NCBI RefSeq assembly: GCF_015624485.1
Contig: NZ_CP061378.1
Coordinates: 7,279,501-7,343,500 of the forward strand
DNA length: 64,000 nt
Source: Bradyrhizobium genosp. L
GTDB taxonomy: Bacteria; Pseudomonadota; Alphaproteobacteria; Rhizobiales; Xanthobacteraceae
Reading direction: 5' to 3'
How positions within the stretch are numbered: the first letter of the stretch is position 1; each line of letters begins with the position of its first letter. Both the position numbers and the translations under genes were made by a program. The notes beneath the pieces were generated by a model. That model had not been told where the DNA came from and searched no databases. It saw nothing but the letters and a program-made list of their open reading frames with translations. This document shows, piece after piece, positions 9,133-20,200 of this stretch.

Positions 9133-12100
9133 TCACCCCGCCACTGCCGCCGGCTTCTCCACCGGCTTGCCCTCGTTCCTGCCTTCCGCGAGGTTGCGCA
9201 CCACCATGTAGAAGATCGGGGTGAAGACGAGGCCGAACAGCGTGACGCCGAGCATGCCGAAGAACACGGCGACGCCGACCGCCTGGCGCATCTCCGAGCC
9301 CGAGCCGGTCGACACCACCAGCGGCAGCACGCCGAGGATGAAGGCGAACGACGTCATCAGGATCGGCCGCAGCCGTAATCGACAGGCCTCGATGACGGCT
9401 TCCAGCCTTGGCCGTCCCTCGAGTTCGATGTCGCGCGCGAACTCGACGATCAGGATCGCGTTCTTGGCCGCGAGCCCCACCAGCACCACGAAGCCGATCT
9501 GGGTCAGGATGTTGACGTCCTGGCCCATGATGCGGACGCCGATGGTTGCCGCGAGCAGGCACATCGGCACGATCAGGATCACCGCGAACGGCAGCGTCCA
9601 GCTGCCATATTGCGCGGCCAGCACCAGATAGACGAACAGCACGCAGACCGGGAAGACATAGAGACCGGCATTGGCGCCGTTGACCTGCTGATAGGACAGA
9701 TCGGTCCATTCATAGGCGAAGCCCGACGGCAGCGTCTGGTCGGCGAGCTTCTTCATGGTGTCGATCGCAGTCGTCGAGCTGGTGCCGGGCAGCGCCTCGC
9801 CCTGCAGCTCCGACGTCGTGTAGAGATTGTAGCGCGCCACGCGATCCGGACCGGAGACGTCGCGGAATTCGACGATGCTGCCGAGCATCACCATGTCGCC
9901 ATTGACGTTGCGCGTGCGCAGCCGGGCCAGATCGACATTGTCCTTGCGGAATTTGAGGTCGGCCTGCGCGGTGACGTGATAGGTGCGGCCGAACAGATTG
10001 AAGTCGTTGACATAGGTCGAGCCGAAATAGGTCTCGATCGCGTCCGTGACGTTCTGGATCGGCACGTTGAGCTTCTGCGCCTTGACGCGGTCGATATCGA
10101 CGAACACCTGCGGCGTGTTGGCCGTGTAGGGCGAGAACACCGAGGTCAGGCCCGGCGCCTTGCGCGCGGCGCCCACAAGCTCGTCGGTCGCCGCCGCGAG
10201 CAGATCGGGTCCGCGGCCCTGGCGATCCTGGATACGCATCGTGAAGCCGCCGCCGGTGCCGATGCCCGGAATCGGAGGCGGTGGAATCACGATGATGAAC
10301 GCGCCCTCGATTCCGGCGAGCCGCTTGCGCAGATCGGCGGTGATGGCGGACGCGGTCAGCCCCTTCTTCAGCCGCACCTCGGGATCATCGAACACCGGGA
10401 ACAGCGCGGCGGCGTTGCTCGCCTGGGTTCGCGTCGCGCCCGACAGGCCGGCGAAGGCCGCGACGCGGATGATGCCCGGCGTCTCCAGCGCGGCCTTCTC
10501 GATCTGGCGCACGATCGCAGTGGTGCGCGCCAGCGATGCCGCGCCGGGCAGTTGCGCCGACACGATGACGTAGCCGCGATCCTGGGCGGGGATATAGCCT
10601 TGCGGTGTGGTCGCGATCAGCCAGCCGGCGCTGCCGAGCAGACAGACATAGACCACCAGCATGATCAGCCGGTGCCGGATCACGAAGCCGGCCAGGTCGG
10701 CATAGAAGTTCGACAACCAGTCGAAGGCGCGGTTGAACAGGCCCGTAAAGCCCTGCCACGCGCGCGCGATCAGGTTCCAGGCCGCGGGCTTCTTGTGCTC
10801 CTCATGCGCGACGAGAATCTGCGAAGCCAATGCCGGCGACAACGTCAGCGAGCAGAAGCACGAGATCGCGGTGGCGACCGCGATCGTGATGGCGAATTGC
10901 TGGAAGAACAGCCCGGAGATGCCGCCGAGGAACGCGGTCGGCACGAACACCGCGCACAGCACCAGCGCGATCGAGACCAGCGCGCCGCCGACCTCCTCCA
11001 TGGTCTTCAGCGCCGCCTCGCGGCGACCGAGGCCATTGCGCAAGTGACGCTCGACATTCTCGACCACGACGATGGCGTCGTCGACCACGATGCCGACCGC
11101 GAGCACGAGGCCGAACAGCGTCAGATTGTTGATGGCGTAGCCGAGCGCCGACATCGCGGCGAAGGTGCCGACCAGCGACACCGGGATCGCCAGGATCGGA
11201 ATGATCGCGGGACGCCAGCCCTGCAGGAACACCAGCACCACGATGACGACCAGGATCATCGCCTCGTAGATGGTCTTGATCAGCTCGTGGATCGACTGGG
11301 CGATGAACTCGGTCGGATTGTAGCCGATATTGTAGTCGAGCCCCTTGGGGAAGCTCGCCTTCAGCTTCTCCATGGTGTCCGAAATGCCCTTGGCGGTCGC
11401 CAGCGCGTTGGAGCCGGGAAGCTGGGTCACCAGCAGGGCCACCGCGGTCTTGCGCAGCATGAAGCTGTTGGTCGAATAATCCAGCGCGCCGAGCTCGACC
11501 CGCGCCACGTCACGCAGCCGCACGGTGCGTCCGTCGCCGCCGGCCTTGACGACGATGTCCTCGAATTGGGAGATGTCCTTGAGCCGCCCGGTGAAGGTGA
11601 GGTTGGGCTGGAAGGCGCGGTCGGAGATCGGTGGACTGCCGATCTGCCCGCCGGTGATCTGCAGATTCTGCGAGCGGATCGCCGCCACCACGTCGGTCGC
11701 GGTCATGCCGAGCGTGGCGATCTTGTCCGGATCGAGCCAGACCCGCATCGAATAGTCGCGCGCGCCGAATATCTGGATGTCGCCGATGCCGTCGAGCCGC
11801 AGCAACTGGTCGCGGACCTGCAACAGTGCGTAGTTGGAGATATAGAGCTGGTCGAGGCTGTCGTCGGGCGACAGCATGAACACGACCATCAGGATGTCGG
11901 GCGAGTTCTTTCGCGTGGTGATGCCGTTGCGCTGGACTTCTTCCGGAAGCTGCGGCGTTGCGATCGCGACGCGGTTCTGCACCAGCACCTGCGCCTGGTC
12001 GAGATTGGTGCCGAGCTTGAACGTGATGGTGATGGTGAGCTGGCCGTTCGAGGTCGCCTGGCTGTACATGTACAGCATGTTCTCGACGCCGTTGATCTGC

Positions 12101-12306
12101 TGCTCGATCGGAGCTGCGACCGTGTCGGAAATCGTCTGCGCCGAGGCACCCGGATATTGCGCGCTGACCACGACGGTCGGCGGCACGACTTGCGGATATT
12201 CGGCCACCGGCAGGGTCGGATAGGCGATCGCGCCGACGATCACCAGCACGATGGAGAGAACCATCGCCAGGATCGGCCGATTGACGGAAAGACTGCCAAG
12301 ATTCAT
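9133..12306 (-). CDS. RND multidrug efflux pump, inner membrane subunit (HAE1 type)
   Basis: At 1057 residues this is full length for AcrB/MexB-type pumps. It starts with the typical cytoplasmic-edge sequence MNLGSLSVNRPILAMVLSIVL and has two porter halves. The proton-relay aspartates of TM4 are present in GIVVDDAIVVVENVERHLR (about residue 407), and the C-terminal half contains AAKNAILIVEFARD. These proteins export hydrophobic drugs, solvents or plant phenolics as trimers. The adaptor gene lies 6 bases upstream on the same strand. There is no outer membrane factor or local TetR gene, so a shared TolC-like channel is expected. Confidence 0.95.
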   Translation of the reverse strand: MNLGSLSVNRPILAMVLSIVLVIVGAIAYPTLPVAEYPQVVPPTVVVSAQYPGASAQTISDTVAAPIEQQINGVENMLYMYSQATSNGQLTITITFKLGTNLDQAQVLVQNRVAIATPQLPEEVQRNGITTRKNSPDILMVVFMLSPDDSLDQLYISNYALLQVRDQLLRLDGIGDIQIFGARDYSMRVWLDPDKIATLGMTATDVVAAIRSQNLQITGGQIGSPPISDRAFQPNLTFTGRLKDISQFEDIVVKAGGDGRTVRLRDVARVELGALDYSTNSFMLRKTAVALLVTQLPGSNALATAKGISDTMEKLKASFPKGLDYNIGYNPTEFIAQSIHELIKTIYEAMILVVIVVLVFLQGWRPAIIPILAIPVSLVGTFAAMSALGYAINNLTLFGLVLAVGIVVDDAIVVVENVERHLRNGLGRREAALKTMEEVGGALVSIALVLCAVFVPTAFLGGISGLFFQQFAITIAVATAISCFCSLTLSPALASQILVAHEEHKKPAAWNLIARAWQGFTGLFNRAFDWLSNFYADLAGFVIRHRLIMLVVYVCLLGSAGWLIATTPQGYIPAQDRGYVIVSAQLPGAASLARTTAIVRQIEKAALETPGIIRVAAFAGLSGATRTQASNAAALFPVFDDPEVRLKKGLTASAITADLRKRLAGIEGAFIIVIPPPPIPGIGTGGGFTMRIQDRQGRGPDLLAAATDELVGAARKAPGLTSVFSPYTANTPQVFVDIDRVKAQKLNVPIQNVTDAIETYFGSTYVNDFNLFGRTYHVTAQADLKFRKDNVDLARLRTRNVNGDMVMLGSIVEFRDVSGPDRVARYNLYTTSELQGEALPGTSSTTAIDTMKKLADQTLPSGFAYEWTDLSYQQVNGANAGLYVFPVCVLFVYLVLAAQYGSWTLPFAVILIVPMCLLAATIGVRIMGQDVNILTQIGFVVLVGLAAKNAILIVEFARDIELEGRPRLEAVIEACRLRLRPILMTSFAFILGVLPLVVSTGSGSEMRQAVGVAVFFGMLGVTLFGLVFTPIFYMVVRNLAEGRNEGKPVEKPAAVAG

Positions 12307-12312
12307 GACTTG

Positions 12313-13521
12313 CTACCCGCCGATCTTGCCGTCACGCGGGGTCACCTTGGCACCGATGCGCGCACGCTGGATGCCGTCGATGATGACCTTGTCTTCCGCC
12401 TTGAGGCCGTCGCGGATCACGCGCAGGCCTTCGTCGAGCGGGCCGAGCGTCACGGCTCTCGCCTCCACCGTATTGTCGGCCTTGACCACGAACACGATCT
12501 TGCGCGACTGGTCGGTGGCGACAGCGGTGTCCGGAATCAGCAGCGCCTCATAGGGCGAGGAGCCGATGATGCGGACGCGGCCGAACTGTCCGGGCAGGAT
12601 CGAGAGATCCTTGTTCGGAATGATGGCGCGGCTGCGCAGCGTCGCGGTCGAGACGTCGAGCCGGTTGTCGAGGAAGTCCATCGTGCCCTCATGCGAGGGC
12701 TTGGTCTCGCCGGTCAGCGTCACCTGCACCGGGTTCGCGGTGTCGCGCGAGCTCGGCCGCTTGCCCTCGAACCAGAGCTTGCTGTTGCGCTGATAGGTCG
12801 CCTCGTCGACGTCGAAATAGATGTAGATCGGATCGAGCGACACGATCGAGGTCAACAGCGTTGCGCCGCCTTCCGAGCCCTGCACCAGATTGCCTTGCGT
12901 GACCAGATGGCGGCTGACGCGGCCGGTGATCGGCGCCAGCACATGGGTGAATTCGACGTTGAGCTGGGCCGCCTTCAGCACACCCTCGGCCTGGGTCTCG
13001 GCGGCGCGCGCCGCCTGCAAGGTCTGGCGGCGCTGGTCGACGGTCGCTTCGGTGACGGTCTGGTTCAGCGTCAGGCTCAGCGAACGGTCGAGCTCGCGCT
13101 TGGCCAGCTCGCCCCTGGCGCGGGCGTCGGCGAGCTGGCCTTCGGCCTGCAGCGCCACCGCCTCGAACGGACGCGGATCGATGATGTAGAGCAGATCGCC
13201 GGCATGGACGATGGCGCCGTCCTTGAACTCGACGCTGTTGACGAAGCCGCCGACCCGGGCGCGGACCTGGACCTCCTCGATCGCCTCGAAGCGACCGGTG
13301 AACTCATCCCAGTCGGTGACCGTGCGCTTGACCGGCTGGGCGACCGTCACCGGCGGAGCCGGCGGCGCAGCCTGGGCCTGGGGCTTGTCATCGCAGCCGC
13401 CCAGCGTCAGCGCCAGGAGAAGGCCAATCGGCGCTGCGCCGCGCCAGCCAAGGCTGCGGATAGGATGGCGCTCACAAGCACTCGCCGGAGCCGGACGCCC
13501 CGCTGTGTCAGTCGTACTCAC
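12313..13521 (-). CDS. RND efflux periplasmic adaptor, lipoprotein
   Basis: The 402-residue protein has an N-terminal hydrophobic stretch with a lipobox (LALTLGGC, Cys43), then the membrane-fusion-protein layout: beta-barrel and lipoyl half (VQVRARVGGFVNSVEFKDGA), alpha-hairpin (about residues 130-200), lipoyl second half (ITGRVSRHLVTQGNLVQ) and a final barrel (LPGQFGRVRIIG). It bridges the pump encoded immediately downstream to an outer membrane channel. The cytoplasmic extension before the lipobox is long (about 30 residues), so a start inside the frame is possible, although no strong ribosome site decides it. Confidence 0.93.
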   Translation of the reverse strand: MSTTDTAGRPAPASACERHPIRSLGWRGAAPIGLLLALTLGGCDDKPQAQAAPPAPPVTVAQPVKRTVTDWDEFTGRFEAIEEVQVRARVGGFVNSVEFKDGAIVHAGDLLYIIDPRPFEAVALQAEGQLADARARGELAKRELDRSLSLTLNQTVTEATVDQRRQTLQAARAAETQAEGVLKAAQLNVEFTHVLAPITGRVSRHLVTQGNLVQGSEGGATLLTSIVSLDPIYIYFDVDEATYQRNSKLWFEGKRPSSRDTANPVQVTLTGETKPSHEGTMDFLDNRLDVSTATLRSRAIIPNKDLSILPGQFGRVRIIGSSPYEALLIPDTAVATDQSRKIVFVVKADNTVEARAVTLGPLDEGLRVIRDGLKAEDKVIIDGIQRARIGAKVTPRDGKIGG

Positions 13522-13549
13522 GTCCGTCTCCCCAAAGACTTCAAACGTC

Positions 13550-13563
13550 GCAATTGAAATTGC
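13550..13563. promoter_or_regulatory. Candidate operator upstream of RND adaptor
   Basis: The perfect 6-2-6 inverted repeat GCAATT-GA-AATTGC lies 28 bases before the adaptor start. RND operons are commonly controlled by TetR or MarR repressors binding such sites, but no regulator gene is adjacent. The site is short enough to occur by chance. Confidence 0.25.
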
Positions 13564-14187
13564 CGTGATTCAGGCGAGGTTGGCCGCCACGACATCGCCG
13601 CGGCGGACGTCACAGATGTAGCTGCGCCCCAGTCTGTTCAAGATGGCCGCGGGATCAAGCGAATACTTGCGGAATCTGAAAGCCTTAAGACGCCGCTTCT
13701 AAAAATTCACGCCAAAAGGGTCAACGGCGCTGGCCTATCGCGGTGGATGACGTCACATTGCGTGCATCGCCAAGCGATCACAAGGCGGGTACGTGACACA
13801 TGCCTGTCACGATGCGCCCCTGTCACGATGCGCCGCCCTTGGATGCACCGCAAAAACCTCGCGACGGAACCGCAGCACGGCGCTGATCGCTGCGCTCTAC
13901 CTCCCGCTGCGTCGCGCGATCAAGGTTAACGGTGCGATGTCATGCAACCTCACATTGACACTCAGAAACATCGCCAATACGGTCGTGGTTGCCAAAGGGT
14001 AAATTTGATTGGCCGCCGCATTTTTCTTGAACATTCATTGAGCTTCAGTCGCGGCGTGAGTGAGTGAGGCGACTACGTAATGGCAAGCGCATTTGAACTT
14101 GCTGACGTCACGGCTCCGTCGAGCGTGCGGCTTTCGCGCAATGCGCGCGGCCCCCTGCGGTCTCGGGTCGCACAAGATCAACTTCAA

Positions 14188-14207
14188 GGTGTGAACGGCT
14201 TCACACC
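14188..14207. promoter_or_regulatory. Inverted repeat upstream of giant gene
   Basis: GGTGTGAA-CGGC-TTCACACC is a perfect inverted repeat with 8-base arms, about 60 bases before the start codon at 14267. Its position fits an operator or a leader hairpin. Confidence 0.35.
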
Positions 14208-14234
14208 GGCTCTTTCTCGAAAATTGTAATTATT

Positions 14235-14254
14235 GACCGGCTTCCATGCCGGTC
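14235..14254 (+). promoter_or_regulatory. Stem-loop adjacent to ribosome binding site of giant gene
   Basis: GACCGGC-TTCCAT-GCCGGTC (7-base arms, 6-base loop) ends two bases before the AGGAG ribosome binding site at 14257-14261. In RNA it would sit directly against the ribosome binding site. The loop contains an ATG (14246) that is in frame but lacks its own Shine-Dalgarno sequence. Confidence 0.4.
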
Positions 14255-14266
14255 GCAGGAGTTCTC

Positions 14267-17200
14267 ATGTCGATCATACCTGCCTATACAATCGGTGGTT
14301 TAACCCGCCCCGAACTTCATCTCGATGCCGACGGCCATATCATCCTGGATCCGGTCGCGCAGGCATTCGCCGACACGTATGGTCTGCAATATCTCTATCT
14401 CGGCTGCCCTCCCGGCACGCTGTGGCCGCCGATTCCCGGCGCCTTGTCGGCACCGGTCGACACCAACGCCACCGGTAATTCGGTCGTCGAAGGCGCCGCG
14501 GCCGACACCTCGGTCAATCTCACCGCGCACTCCGACAGCCTGGTCGGGCTTCCGGTCACCTATTCGCTGATCGGGGATACCTCGAACGGCGGCTTCAAGA
14601 TCGATGCCAACACCGGCGTCGTGACCGTCGCCGATCCCACCAAAGTCGACTTCGAGAGCTCCGGCGGCAGCTACGCCGTTACCGTGCAGGCGACCGACGG
14701 CATCTTCGTCTCGTCGCAGAGCTTCACGATCGCGGTGGCCGATGCGCCGCCCTCGACGCCGACCGACAGCGACGCCGCGGCCAACACCATCGCGGAAGGC
14801 GCCGCCGTCAATACCCTGGTCGGCATCACCGCATCGTCCACCGACGTCAACGGCCCGGCCGTGAGTTACGCGCTGACGGACGATTCCTCCCATGGCGGCT
14901 TCAAGATCGATCCGAACACCGGCATCGTCACCGTCGCCGATTCCAGCAAGGTCGATTTCGAGACCGCGCCGGGCCACGCCTACACCATCACCGTGCAGGC
15001 CAGCGACGGCCATGGCGGCGTCAGCTCGCAGACCTTCACCATCGGTGTGACCGACGTGGCGCCGTCGACGCCGGTCGACGGCAATGCAGCAGCCAACGCG
15101 GTCACGGAGGGTGCCGCCGTCAACACCCTGGTCGGCATCACCGCATCGTCCACCGACGTCAACGGCCCCGCCGTGACCTGGTCGCTGACCGCGGATTCGT
15201 CGCATGGCGGCTTCAAGATCGATCCGAACACCGGCGTCGTCACCGTCGCTGATCCGACCAAGATCGACTACGAGAGCGCCGCCGGCCACGCTTACACCGT
15301 CACGGCCACCGCCAGCGACGGCACGCTGACCAGTTCGCAGAGCTTCACCATCGGCGTCACCGACGCCGCGCCGTCGACCCCGGTCGACAGCAACGCTGCT
15401 GCCAACGCCGTCGCCGAAGGCTCGGCGGCCGGCACTGCCGTCGGCATCACGGCGCACTCGACCGATGTCAACGGCCCGGCCGTGACCTATTCGCTGACCG
15501 CGGATTCGTCGCATGGCGGCTTCAAGATCGATCCGAACACCGGCGTCGTCACCGTCGCCGATCCCACCAAGATCGACTATGAAAGTGCCGCCGGCCACGC
15601 CTATACCGTCACGGCCACCGCCAGCGACGGCACGCTGACCAGTTCGCAGACCTTCACCGTCGGCGTCACCGATGTTGCGCCGTCGACGCCGGTCGACAGC
15701 AACGCCGCCGTCAACACGGTCGCCGAAGGCGCGGCGGTGGGCACCATCGTCGGCATCACGGCGTCATCGACCGACGTCAACGGTCCGGCCGTAACCTATT
15801 CGCTGACCGGCGACACCTCCGGCGGCGGCTTCACTATCAATGCGACCACCGGCGTCGTCACCGTCGCCGACCCGACCAAGATCGATTACGAAAGCGCGCC
15901 CGGCCACGCCTATACCGTTACCGCACAAGCGAGCGACGGCACACTGACCAGTTCGCAGACCTTTACGATCGCCGTCAGCGACGTGCCCATCGGCACGCCG
16001 ACCGATGCCAATCCGGCAGCCAACACCGTGGTCGAAGGCGCCGCCGCTGGAACCACAGTCGGCATCACGGCATCCGCAATCGACCCGAACGGGCCGCCGA
16101 CAACCTATGCATTGATCGGCGACACATCGGGCGGCGGCTTCACCATCGATTCCACGACCGGCATCGTCACCGTCGTCGATCCGACCAAGATCGATTACGA
16201 GAGCGCGCCCGGCCACGCCTACTCCGTCACCGTGCAGGCCACCAACGGCGCTGTCGTAACGTCGCAAAGCTTCGCGATCGCGGTGAGCGATGCGGCGCCA
16301 TCGGCGCCGGTCGACAGCGACGTCGCTGCCAACACGGTCACCGAAGGCGCGGCGGCCGGCACCACCGTCGGCATCACCGCGTCATCGACCGACGTCAACG
16401 GCCCGGCCGTTACCTATTCGTTGACCGGCGACACCTCCGGCGGCGGCTTCACCATTAATGCCGCGACCGGCGTCATCACTGTCGCAGATCCGACCAAGAT
16501 CGACTACGAGAGCGCGGTCGGCCACGCCTACACGGTGACGGCGCAGGCCAGCGACGGCACGCTGGCCAGCTCGCAGACCTTCACCATCGACGTCAACGAT
16601 GTCGCGCCGTCGATTCCTGTCGACACCGACGCCACGGCCAACATTGTGATCGAAGGCGCAGCCGCCGGCACCCATGTCGGCGTGACCGCGCACTCGGACG
16701 ACGTCAACGGTCCGCCCGTGACCTATTCGCTGACCGGCGACACCTCCGGCGGCGGCTTCACCATTGATTCGACCACCGGCATCATCATCGTCGCCGATCC
16801 CAGCAAGATCGACTACGAGAGCGCACCCGGCCATGCCTATACCGTCACCGCGCAGGCCAGCGACGGTACGCTGACCAGCTCGCAGACCTTCACCATCGGC
16901 GTCAACGACGCCGCGCCGTCGACACCTGCCGACAGCGACGTCGCTGCCAACACGGTCATCGAGGGCGCGGCCGCCGGCACCCATGTCGGCGTGACCGTGC
17001 ACTCGGACGACGTCAACGGGCCGCCCGTGACCTATTCGCTGACCGGCGACACCTCCGGCGGCGGCTTCACCATCAATGCGACCACCGGCGTCATCACCGT
17101 CGCCGATCCCACCAAGATCGACTACGAGAGCAGCGGCGCGGCTCACAGCTACACCGTGACCGCGCAGGCCAGCGACGGCACCCTGGCCAGTTCGCAGACC

Positions 17201-20200
17201 TTCACTATCGCCGTCGGCGACGCGCCGCCGTCAACGCCGGTCGACACCGACGGCAGCGCCAACACCGTCGCCGAAGGCGCGGCGGCCGGCACCACCGTCG
17301 GCATCACGGCGGCCTCGACCGACGTCAATGGCCCGGCCGTAACCTATTCGCTGGTCGGCGATACCTCCAGCGGCGGCTTCACCATTGATTCGACCACCGG
17401 CGTTGTCACCGTCGCCGATCCCACCAAGATCGATTACGAGAGCACCGCTCCAGGACACACCTACACCATTACCGCGCAAGCGAGCGACGGCACCGATATC
17501 AGCTCGCAGACCTTCACCGTCGCCGTCACCGACGTCCCGCCGTTGACGCCGGTCGACAGCGACGCCACGGCCAACGCGGTGACCGAGGGCGCGGCCGCCG
17601 GCACCACCGTCGGTGTCACGGCGCACGCGACCGACGTCAATGGCCCGCCGGTGACCTATTCGCTGACCGGCGACACATCCGGAGGCGGCTTCACCATCAA
17701 TGCGACCACTGGCGTCATCACTGTCGCGGATCCCACCAAGATCGACTACGAGTCCGCGCCAGGCCACGCCTACACCGTGACCGCGCAGGCGAGCGACGGC
17801 ACCGACGTCAGCGCGCAGACCTTCACCATCGCCGTCAATGACGCCCCGCCATCGGTACCGGTCGACAGCGACGGCAGTGCCAACGCGATCGCCGAAGGTG
17901 CAGCCAATGGCTCGACCGTGGGCGTCACCGCCCACGCGACCGACGTCAACGGCCCGGCCGTGACCTATTCGCTGACCAGCGATACCTCCGGCGGCGGCTT
18001 TACCATCAATGCGACCACCGGCGTCATCACGGTGGCCGATTCGACCAAGATTGATTACGAGACCTCGCCCGGCCACGCCTATGCCGTCACCGCCACGGCC
18101 AGCGACGGCACGCTGACCAGTTCGCAGACCTTCGCCATCGCCGTCACCGACGTCGCGCCGTCGACTCCGGTCGACAGCAATGCCGCGGCCAACCAGGTTG
18201 CGGTCAGCGCACCGGCCGGCGCCACCGTCGGTATCACCGCCGCCTCCACCGACGTCAACGGACCGGCCGTGACGTATTCGCTGGTCGGCGACACCTCCGG
18301 TGGAGGCTTCACCATCAATGCGACGACCGGCGTCGTCACTGTCGCCGATCCCAGCAAGATCAACATTGCAGACCCGTCCTACGACATCACGGTCGATTCC
18401 TCGGATGGCACGCTGCACAGCCAGCAGACCTTCACCATCGCCGTCGTGATCGATGCGGCGCCAGTCGTCACCGCCGGCCATACGCTGAGCTACACCGAAA
18501 ACCAGATCGCGACCGCGATCGATCCGGCGATCACGGTCACGGATTCCGACAACGCCAATCTCGACCACGCATCGGTGCAGATCACCGGCGGCTACGTCAA
18601 CGGCGAGGACATCCTCGGCTTCACCGACCAGAACGGCATCCACGGCACCTGGGACGCCGCACACGGCACGCTGACGCTGACCGGCACCGCGACCGTCGCC
18701 GACTACCAGACCGCGCTTGCCTCGGTGACCTATTTCGACAACAGCGAGAATCCGTCCGGAGCCGATCGCACCGTCACCTTCATCGCCAATGACGGCACGC
18801 TCGACTCGGCAGCAGTGACCGACACCATCCACGTCACCCCGGTCAACGACCCGCCCGTCGTGGTCGCCGGCCACACCTTGAACTACACCGAGAACCAGGC
18901 CGCCACCGCGTTCGATCCGGCCATCGCCGTCTCCGACGTCGACAACACCACGCTGGCGTCCGCGAAGGTGCAGATCACCGGCAACTACGCCAGCGGCCAG
19001 GACGTGCTCGGCTTCACCGACCAGAACGGCATCCACGGCACCTGGGATGCCGGAACCGGCACGATGACGCTGACCGGATCCGCCAGCCTCGCGGACTACC
19101 AGACGGCGCTCGCCTCGATCACCTATGTCAACACCAGCGACAACCCGTCAGGTCTGGCACGCACGGTCACGATCACGGCCAATGACGGCACGGCCGACTC
19201 GACCGGCGTCACCGACACCATCAACGTCACCCCGGTCAACGACCCGCCGGTGACCACCGCCGGCGCCAGCAACACGCTGAACTATCTGGAGAACCAGGTC
19301 GCGACCGCGATCGATCCGACGTTCGCCGCGAGCGACGTCGACAACACCACGCTGGCGAGCGCGACGATCACGATATCCGGCAATTATGCCAGCGGCCAGG
19401 ACGTGCTCGGCTTCACCGACCAGAATGGCATCCATGGCACCTGGGACGCCGTCCACGGCACGCTGACGCTGACCGGCGTTTCGAGCCTGGCGAACTACAA
19501 TGCCGCGGTCGACTCCATCACCTATTTCAATTCGAGCGACAACCCGTCCGGGCTCGACCGCACCGTCAGCTTCACCGTCAATGACGGCGCCGCCGACAGC
19601 AATGCCTCGACCGCGACCATCCACGTCACGCCGGTCAACGACGCGCCGGTGGTGACCTTCGGCGCACTCAACGGCTTCACCGAGCCGCCGAACGGCACGC
19701 CGGCGTCGAGTTCGACGCCGATCACGATCGCGCCGAGCCTCACCATCAGCGACGTCGACAGCAGCAACCTGATCGGCGCCACTTTCGAGCTGACCGACCT
19801 CAAGCCGTCGGACGCGCTGTCGATCTCGGGCCATGCCGGAAGCAGCGGCGACATCGGCAGCATCCATTTCGATATTTCGAGTACCGCCGGCACCGAGACC
19901 GTCACCCTCACCGGCACCGACACGCTCGCGCACTACAACGCCGTGCTCGATGCGATCCAGTTCAACAACACCAGCGAGAATCCCGACCAAACCGCGCGCA
20001 CCTATACCGTCACCGCACAGGACGACGGCGGCACCGCGAATGGCGGCCAGGACACCGGCACGGGCAGCGCGAACCAGACCGTGACCGGGGTGAACGATGC
20101 ACCGACCGCGACGGTGCCGGCGGACAACTCGCTCGGCACCGCCTATTCGCACACCAATTTCTCGATCTCGGGGCTTTCGGTCGCCGACGTCGATTCCGAC

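Larger units (their letters stand above)
13522..14266. other. Intergenic region between RND operon and giant gene
   Basis: These 745 bases hold no convincing gene. They contain an inverted repeat just upstream of the adaptor gene (13550-13563, GCAATT-GA-AATTGC), an inverted repeat GTGACA-CATGCC-TGTCAC (13793-13810) running into two direct copies of CTGTCACGATGCGCC with a 16-base period (13804-13818 and 13820-13834), and two inverted repeats near the start of the giant gene (listed separately). The two divergent promoters must lie here, but I could not place -35/-10 boxes with confidence. Confidence 0.5.

Noticed and set aside
9610..13557. A 1315-codon open frame on the plus strand opposite the RND genes
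   Set aside because: It is antisense to two well-conserved genes, rich in Arg, His and Asp as expected for a shadow frame in GC-rich DNA, and shows no domain.
14246..14266. Start of the giant gene at ATG 14246
   Set aside because: It lies in a hairpin loop without a ribosome binding site; ATG 14267 has AGGAG 5 bases upstream.
14447..18462. Regular repeats suggesting a CRISPR-like array
   Set aside because: The units are 309 bases, coding throughout in one frame, with no short repeat/spacer alternation.
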